A DNA stretch of 64,000 nt from CAIWHR01 sp963836265. GTDB taxonomy: Bacteria; Pseudomonadota; Gammaproteobacteria; Burkholderiales; Casimicrobiaceae. The DNA is taken from NCBI GenBank assembly GCA_963836265.1, contig CAWIIO010000006.1:248001-312000 (forward strand). The letters are read 5' to 3'. Positions within the stretch are counted from its first letter, which is position 1. Every line of letters begins with the position of its first letter. The notes below the pieces were generated by a model. It saw only the letters and a program-made list of their open reading frames with translations. It made no database searches and was not told where the DNA came from. Of this stretch, positions 60,499-64,000 are shown piece after piece. The translations under genes were made by a program, and so were the position numbers.

Positions 60499-62184
60499 TC
60501 ATTCGACGCCAAGATCGGTGACTGCGCCCCGACTCGCCGTGGAGACGAGACACATGTATTTGGCCATCACGCCGCGCGTGTATCGCGGCGCCGGCGGCCG
60601 CCATTTCGAGCGCCGGCGCGCGAGCTCGTCGTCGGCGACGTTCAACTGGATCAGCAGCCTATGGGCATCGATCGTGATCGAGTCGCCCTCCTCGATCAGC
60701 GCGATCGTGCCGCCCACATAGGCTTCGGGTGCGACGTGGCCGACGACCATCCCCCAGGTGCCGCCCGAGAAGCGGCCATCGGTGATGAGCCCGACCGATT
60801 CGCCGAGTCCCTGTCCGATCAGCGCGGACGTCGGCGCCAGCATCTCCTGCATGCCCGGTCCGCCCTTCGGTCCCTCGTAGCGAATGACGATGACATCGCC
60901 CGGTTTGATCTTCTCCGCGAGGATCGCCTCCATCACGGCGGGCTCCGAATCGAAGACGCGCGCGGGGCCGGTGATCGCCGGGTTCTTGAGGCCGGTGATC
61001 TTGGCGACGCAACCCTCGGGTGCAAGATTGCCCTTGAGGATCGCGAGATGCCCTTGTGCGTACATCGGATCCGACCAGGGGCGGATCACTTCCTGGCCGG
61101 GGCGCGGCCCCGCCGGCACGCGCTCGAGCTCCTCGGCGATCGTGCGCCCGGTGATCGTCATGCACTCGCCGTGCAGACGATCGTGCGCGAGCAGCATCTT
61201 CAGCACCTGGGGGACCCCGCCGGCGGCGTGAAAGTCGGTGGCGACGAAACGGCCCGAGGGCTTGAGTTCGCACAGCACGGGAACGCGCTTCCTGATCCGC
61301 TCGAAATCGTCTATCGTCCACTCGACGCCGGCCGCCTGCGCGATCGCGAGATAGTGCAGCACGGCGTTGGTCGAGCCGCCGGTCGCCATCACCAGCGAAA
61401 TCGCGTTTTCGATCGATTTCCGGGTGATGATGTCGCGCGGCTTCAGGTCCCGCTTTACCGCGTCGACCAGCACGCGCGCGGATTCGGCGGCGGAGTCGGC
61501 CTTCTCGGGATCGGGTGCGGCCATCTGCGAGCTTCCGAGCAAGCTCATGCCGAGCGCCTCGAACGACGAGCTCATCGTGTTTGCGGTGTACTGGCCGCCG
61601 CACGCGCCGACCGTCGGGCACGCGTTGCGCTCGATGCCGTCGTAGTCCTCCTTCGACATCTTGCCCGCGGTGTAGGAGCCGACCGCCTCGAACGGAGACA
61701 CGATCGTCAGCTTCTCGCCCTTCCAGTGGCCGGGCTTGATCGTGCCCGCGTAGACGAAGATCCCCGGGACGTTGATGCGTGCCATCGCCATCATGCTGCC
61801 CGGCATGTTCTTGTCGCAGCCGCCCACGCAGAGCACGCCGTCCATCAGCTGGCCCTGGACCGCAACTTCGATCGAATCGGCGATCACCTCGCGCGAGACG
61901 AGCGAGTACTTCATCCCTTCGGTGCCCATGCCGATGCCGTCGGTGACGGTCGGAAAGCCGAAGACCTGCGGCATCGCGCCGGCCGCCCTGAGCATCGCCA
62001 TTGCGCGATCGACGAGCGGCTGGATCCCCGCGTTGCACGGATTCATCGTGCTGTGGCCATTCGCGACGCCGACGATCGGCTTTTCGAAATCGCCGTCACC
62101 GAACCCGACCGCGCGCAACATCGCGCGATTGGGCGAGCGGGCGACGCCTTGGGTGATGATCCTGGAACGGCGGTTGGACGGCAT
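60499..62184 (-). CDS. ilvD: Dihydroxy-acid dehydratase
   Basis: Predicted 561 residues. IlvD dehydrates 2,3-dihydroxy acids in valine, leucine, isoleucine and pantothenate synthesis. Cluster cysteines occur in HSTMNPCNAG, CVGGCDKNMPG and PTVGACGGQYTANTM. TDGRFSGGTWGMVVGHVAPEA is the C-terminal signature. The start MPSNRRSRIITQGVARSPNRAM is typical of the short [2Fe-2S]-type form. It is divergent from lgt, whose -10 TATAAT is at 62249-62254. Confidence 0.96.
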   Translation of the reverse strand: MPSNRRSRIITQGVARSPNRAMLRAVGFGDGDFEKPIVGVANGHSTMNPCNAGIQPLVDRAMAMLRAAGAMPQVFGFPTVTDGIGMGTEGMKYSLVSREVIADSIEVAVQGQLMDGVLCVGGCDKNMPGSMMAMARINVPGIFVYAGTIKPGHWKGEKLTIVSPFEAVGSYTAGKMSKEDYDGIERNACPTVGACGGQYTANTMSSSFEALGMSLLGSSQMAAPDPEKADSAAESARVLVDAVKRDLKPRDIITRKSIENAISLVMATGGSTNAVLHYLAIAQAAGVEWTIDDFERIRKRVPVLCELKPSGRFVATDFHAAGGVPQVLKMLLAHDRLHGECMTITGRTIAEELERVPAGPRPGQEVIRPWSDPMYAQGHLAILKGNLAPEGCVAKITGLKNPAITGPARVFDSEPAVMEAILAEKIKPGDVIVIRYEGPKGGPGMQEMLAPTSALIGQGLGESVGLITDGRFSGGTWGMVVGHVAPEAYVGGTIALIEEGDSITIDAHRLLIQLNVADDELARRRSKWRPPAPRYTRGVMAKYMCLVSTASRGAVTDLGVE

Positions 62185-62301
62185 GGGAGGCTCCCGCGGG
62201 GACGATGCGTCGAAGGTGAGTCCGCCAGGGAATTCGCGCGGGCTCTCGTATAATCGTATCGCCCGATTTTAGCGCGTCCCCCACGTTCGTCGCCTTTTCC
62301 G

Positions 62302-63117
62302 ATGCTCGTTCATCCGCAGTTCGATCCGGTCGCGTTCGAGATCGGCCCCATCGCCGTTCGGTGGTACGGGCTCATGTATCTGGTCGGATTCGTGCTGTTC
62401 GTCGTGCTGGGGAAAATTCGCGCGCGCCAGAATCTGCTCACCGGCTGGCACCCGCGCGACGTCGACGACATGCTCTTCTACGGCGTGTTCGGCGTCATTC
62501 TGGGCGGGCGTCTCGGCTACGTGCTGTTCTACAAGCCGCTCTATTACCTCGCGCATCCGCTCGAGATCCTCGCCGTCTGGCAGGGCGGGATGAGTTTCCA
62601 TGGCGGCTTCCTGGGCGTGCTCATCGCGCTGTGGCTGTTTTCGCGCCGGCGCGGCAAGCGGTGGCTCGACGTCACCGATTTCGTCGCGCCATTGATCCCG
62701 TTGGGGCTTGCCGCCGGACGGCTCGGCAACTTCATCAACGGCGAGCTTTGGGGTCGGGTCAGTCACGTTCCATGGGCAATGGTGTTCCCGCAAGCCGGGC
62801 CCGAGCCACGGCATCCGTCGCAGCTCTACGAGTTCGCCGCCGAAGGTCTGCTGCTGTTCGCCGTGCTGTGGTTCTACACGCGTCGAAGGCGGCCGCTGGG
62901 CGCGGCATCGGGGCTGTTCCTGATCGGCTATGGCACTTGCCGTTTCGCGGTCGAGTTCGCGCGCGAGCCCGACAGCTTTCTGGGCTTCCTCGCGCTGGGA
63001 TGGACGATGGGTCAGTGGCTGTCGCTGCCGATGATCGTCGCCGGCGTGGTGATGATGGTATGGGCGTACCTGCGCGCCGGGAAATCAGAGCCGACCGTGC
63101 TCGATCGGTTGAAGTAG
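62302..63117 (+). CDS. lgt: Phosphatidylglycerol--prolipoprotein diacylglyceryl transferase
   Basis: Predicted 271-residue inner-membrane enzyme with seven helices that transfers diacylglycerol to the lipobox Cys. Signatures are HPQFDPVAFEIGPIAVRWYGLMY, GGRLGYVLFYKP, GGMSFHGGFLGVL and GRLGNFINGELWGRVS (catalytic Arg/His surroundings) and ARHPSQLYEF-like PRHPSQLYEFAAEG. The ATG at 62302 has a weak ribosome binding site. A tandem repeat follows the stop. Confidence 0.96.
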   Translation: MLVHPQFDPVAFEIGPIAVRWYGLMYLVGFVLFVVLGKIRARQNLLTGWHPRDVDDMLFYGVFGVILGGRLGYVLFYKPLYYLAHPLEILAVWQGGMSFHGGFLGVLIALWLFSRRRGKRWLDVTDFVAPLIPLGLAAGRLGNFINGELWGRVSHVPWAMVFPQAGPEPRHPSQLYEFAAEGLLLFAVLWFYTRRRRPLGAASGLFLIGYGTCRFAVEFAREPDSFLGFLALGWTMGQWLSLPMIVAGVVMMVWAYLRAGKSEPTVLDRLK

Positions 63118-63365
63118 CGACGCGAGGCTGGGAGCAGGGTCCCCGCGCGCCCGGCGCGCGGGGTGCGACCGGGCCGAGTCGGCGCCAGCGGCCGACATCT
63201 CGGCCGTACGCCATTCGCAGCTGGAGCGGAGGTCGCGACGCGAGCCTGGGAGCAGGACCCGGCGCGCGGGGTGCGACCGGGCCGAGTCGGCGCCAGCGGC
63301 CGACATCTCGGCAGTACGCCATCCTCAGCGGTGCGGAGGCCGCGACGCGAGGCTGGGAGGCGGCC
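63117..63365 (+). repeat. GC-rich tandem repeat, two copies plus a partial
   Basis: Units start GCGACGCGAGSCTGGGAGCA at 63117 and 63235, and a third begins at 63342 and ends after about 20 bases. Unit lengths are 118 and 107; the difference is an 11-base insertion in the first. Each has GGGGTGCGACCGGGCCGAGT, and GCGGCCGACATCTCGG; the last two end with GCGGAGG-CGCG, resembling the ends of the interspersed repeat. The repeat occupies the whole convergent gap between lgt and fxsA. No spacer structure is present. Confidence 0.8.
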
Positions 63366-63367
63366 GA

Positions 63368-63766
63368 TCAGTCGAGTCGTCGATATTCGCCGTCGAGCTC
63401 GCTGCCGCGCGAGCGCCCCGCCGTAGCCGGCTGCGGTTCGAACCCGCGCCCTACGTTGAGCGGCAGCGCAAGGAGCACCAGCGCGAACAGATCGCTCACC
63501 ACGCCGGGCAGCAGGAACAGGAAGCCCGCCAGCACCTTGCGCCCGCTGTCGAGCAGGCCGCGCAATAGTGATTGCTCGCCGTGCATCGCTGCGAACGTCC
63601 TCGCCCGGAAGGAGAGGCGCTCGTTGCGCAGAAGGAGGAATCCGGCGACAGTCGACAGGCCAAGCCAGACCCAGACGGGCACCCCTGTCCAGCGCGCAAA
63701 GCGCAGGGTGACGAAGAGATCGAGCAAAGGGAAAGCCAGTACAATCGACAGCACGATGAAACGCAT
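63368..63766 (-). CDS. fxsA: FxsA family membrane protein
   Basis: Predicted 132 residues. Two or three helices (MRFIVLSIVLAFPLLDLF, VWVWLGLSTVAGFLLL, VLAGFLFLLPGVVSDLFALVLLALPL) and the LPGVVSDLFAL motif fit FxsA, which in E. coli suppresses F exclusion of phage T7. The ATG at 63766 has AAGGAG five bases upstream. The N-terminal extension in the longer frame is not used. Divergent from cutA with only nine bases between the starts. Confidence 0.88.
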   Translation of the reverse strand: MRFIVLSIVLAFPLLDLFVTLRFARWTGVPVWVWLGLSTVAGFLLLRNERLSFRARTFAAMHGEQSLLRGLLDSGRKVLAGFLFLLPGVVSDLFALVLLALPLNVGRGFEPQPATAGRSRGSELDGEYRRLD

Positions 63767-63775
63767 GGTGACTCC

Positions 63776-64000
63776 TTGGCCGATGCCGCGATTCTGGTGC
63801 TGACGCAGATGCCCGACCGCGTGTCGGCGCAAGCGCTCGCCCACGGACTCGTCGAGGCTCGGCTCGCCGCCTGCGTCAGCATTGGGGCACCGGCGGAATC
63901 ACTCTATCATTGGCGCGGCGAGATCGAAACTGCGGCGGAGGTGCCTGTCGCGATCAAGACCCGTGCCGATCGGTACGCGGAGGTCGAGGCCTTCATCATC
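63776..64000 (+). CDS. cutA: Divalent-cation tolerance protein CutA, 5' part
   Basis: The window ends inside this gene; 75 codons are visible. From a TTG at 63776 the frame reads ADAAILVLTQMPDRVSAQAL, then EARLAACVSIGAPAESLYHW, then GEIETAAEVPVAIKTRADRY, matching CutA (about 105-110 residues), a trimeric ferredoxin-like-fold protein. There is no ATG before the conserved ILVLTQMP, so the TTG start is the best choice. The stop is beyond 64000. Confidence 0.85.
   Translation, partial: MADAAILVLTQMPDRVSAQALAHGLVEARLAACVSIGAPAESLYHWRGEIETAAEVPVAIKTRADRYAEVEAFII

Noticed and set aside
63117..63365. Possible CRISPR-like array
   Set aside because: Repeat units exceed 100 bases, are adjacent without unique spacers and have no cas genes nearby.

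Overview
The window is a high-GC, gene-dense stretch of chromosome that looks betaproteobacterial, most likely Burkholderiales or a near relative. This is judged from gene order and RNA elements, not from a database search. The order miaB, phoH, ybeY, corC, lnt, glyQ, glyS, gmhB, plsC, M48 peptidase; the order small coiled-coil gene, zapA, 6S RNA, EVE gene, TauE gene; and an S-adenosylhomocysteine (SAH) riboswitch ahead of ahcY with metF downstream are all familiar from that class.

Layout. 1-14932 (mostly minus strand): a housekeeping block for tRNA modification, ribosome maturation, lipoprotein acylation, glycyl-tRNA synthetase, heptose and phospholipid synthesis. It is broken between gmhB and plsC by an IS110-family insertion sequence, and plsC carries a frameshift. 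15165-20070: a cobalamin riboswitch, the B12 receptor btuB, a BtuF-type binding protein and convergent btuD/btuC. 20232-23166: greB, a coiled-coil protein, zapA, 6S RNA, an EVE-domain protein and a TauE/SafE permease. 23256-39585: a catabolic region with an AMP-forming malonyl/oxalyl-CoA-synthetase-like enzyme, an NDP-forming acyl-CoA synthetase, formyl-CoA:oxalate CoA-transferase (frc), oxalyl-CoA decarboxylase (oxc), a divergent FCD-type GntR regulator, a two-gene NAD-linked formate dehydrogenase and a tripartite tricarboxylate (TctABC) transporter. Together these could import a carboxylate such as oxalate, convert it through oxalyl-CoA and formyl-CoA to CO2 and formate, and oxidise formate to CO2 with NADH gain. 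39850-46346: an orphan fused malonate-decarboxylase-like carboxyltransferase, a DUF3530 protein, tsaC, metK and small hypothetical genes. 46359-55458: an mdtABC-oprM type RND efflux operon. 55646-59489: SAH riboswitch, ahcY, a panE-like reductase, a four-helix membrane protein and metF. 59656-64000: a lipoprotein, ilvD, lgt, a GC-rich tandem repeat, fxsA and the start of cutA.

The most interesting signals are small. First, the IS110 element has a readable candidate bridge RNA whose predicted target loop matches both flanks of its own insertion site, and that site is a REP-like palindrome of the host. Second, the same host repeat occurs elsewhere and supplies the last Glu codon and stop of three genes and the Shine-Dalgarno sequence of two downstream genes. 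Third, a different palindromic element exactly fills the space between tctB and tctA. Fourth, a candidate GntR operator lies in the spacer of a good oxc promoter, with a similar site upstream of tctC. Fifth, a strong terminator ends one base before the EVE start codon. No tRNA, rRNA, CRISPR array or prophage was seen.
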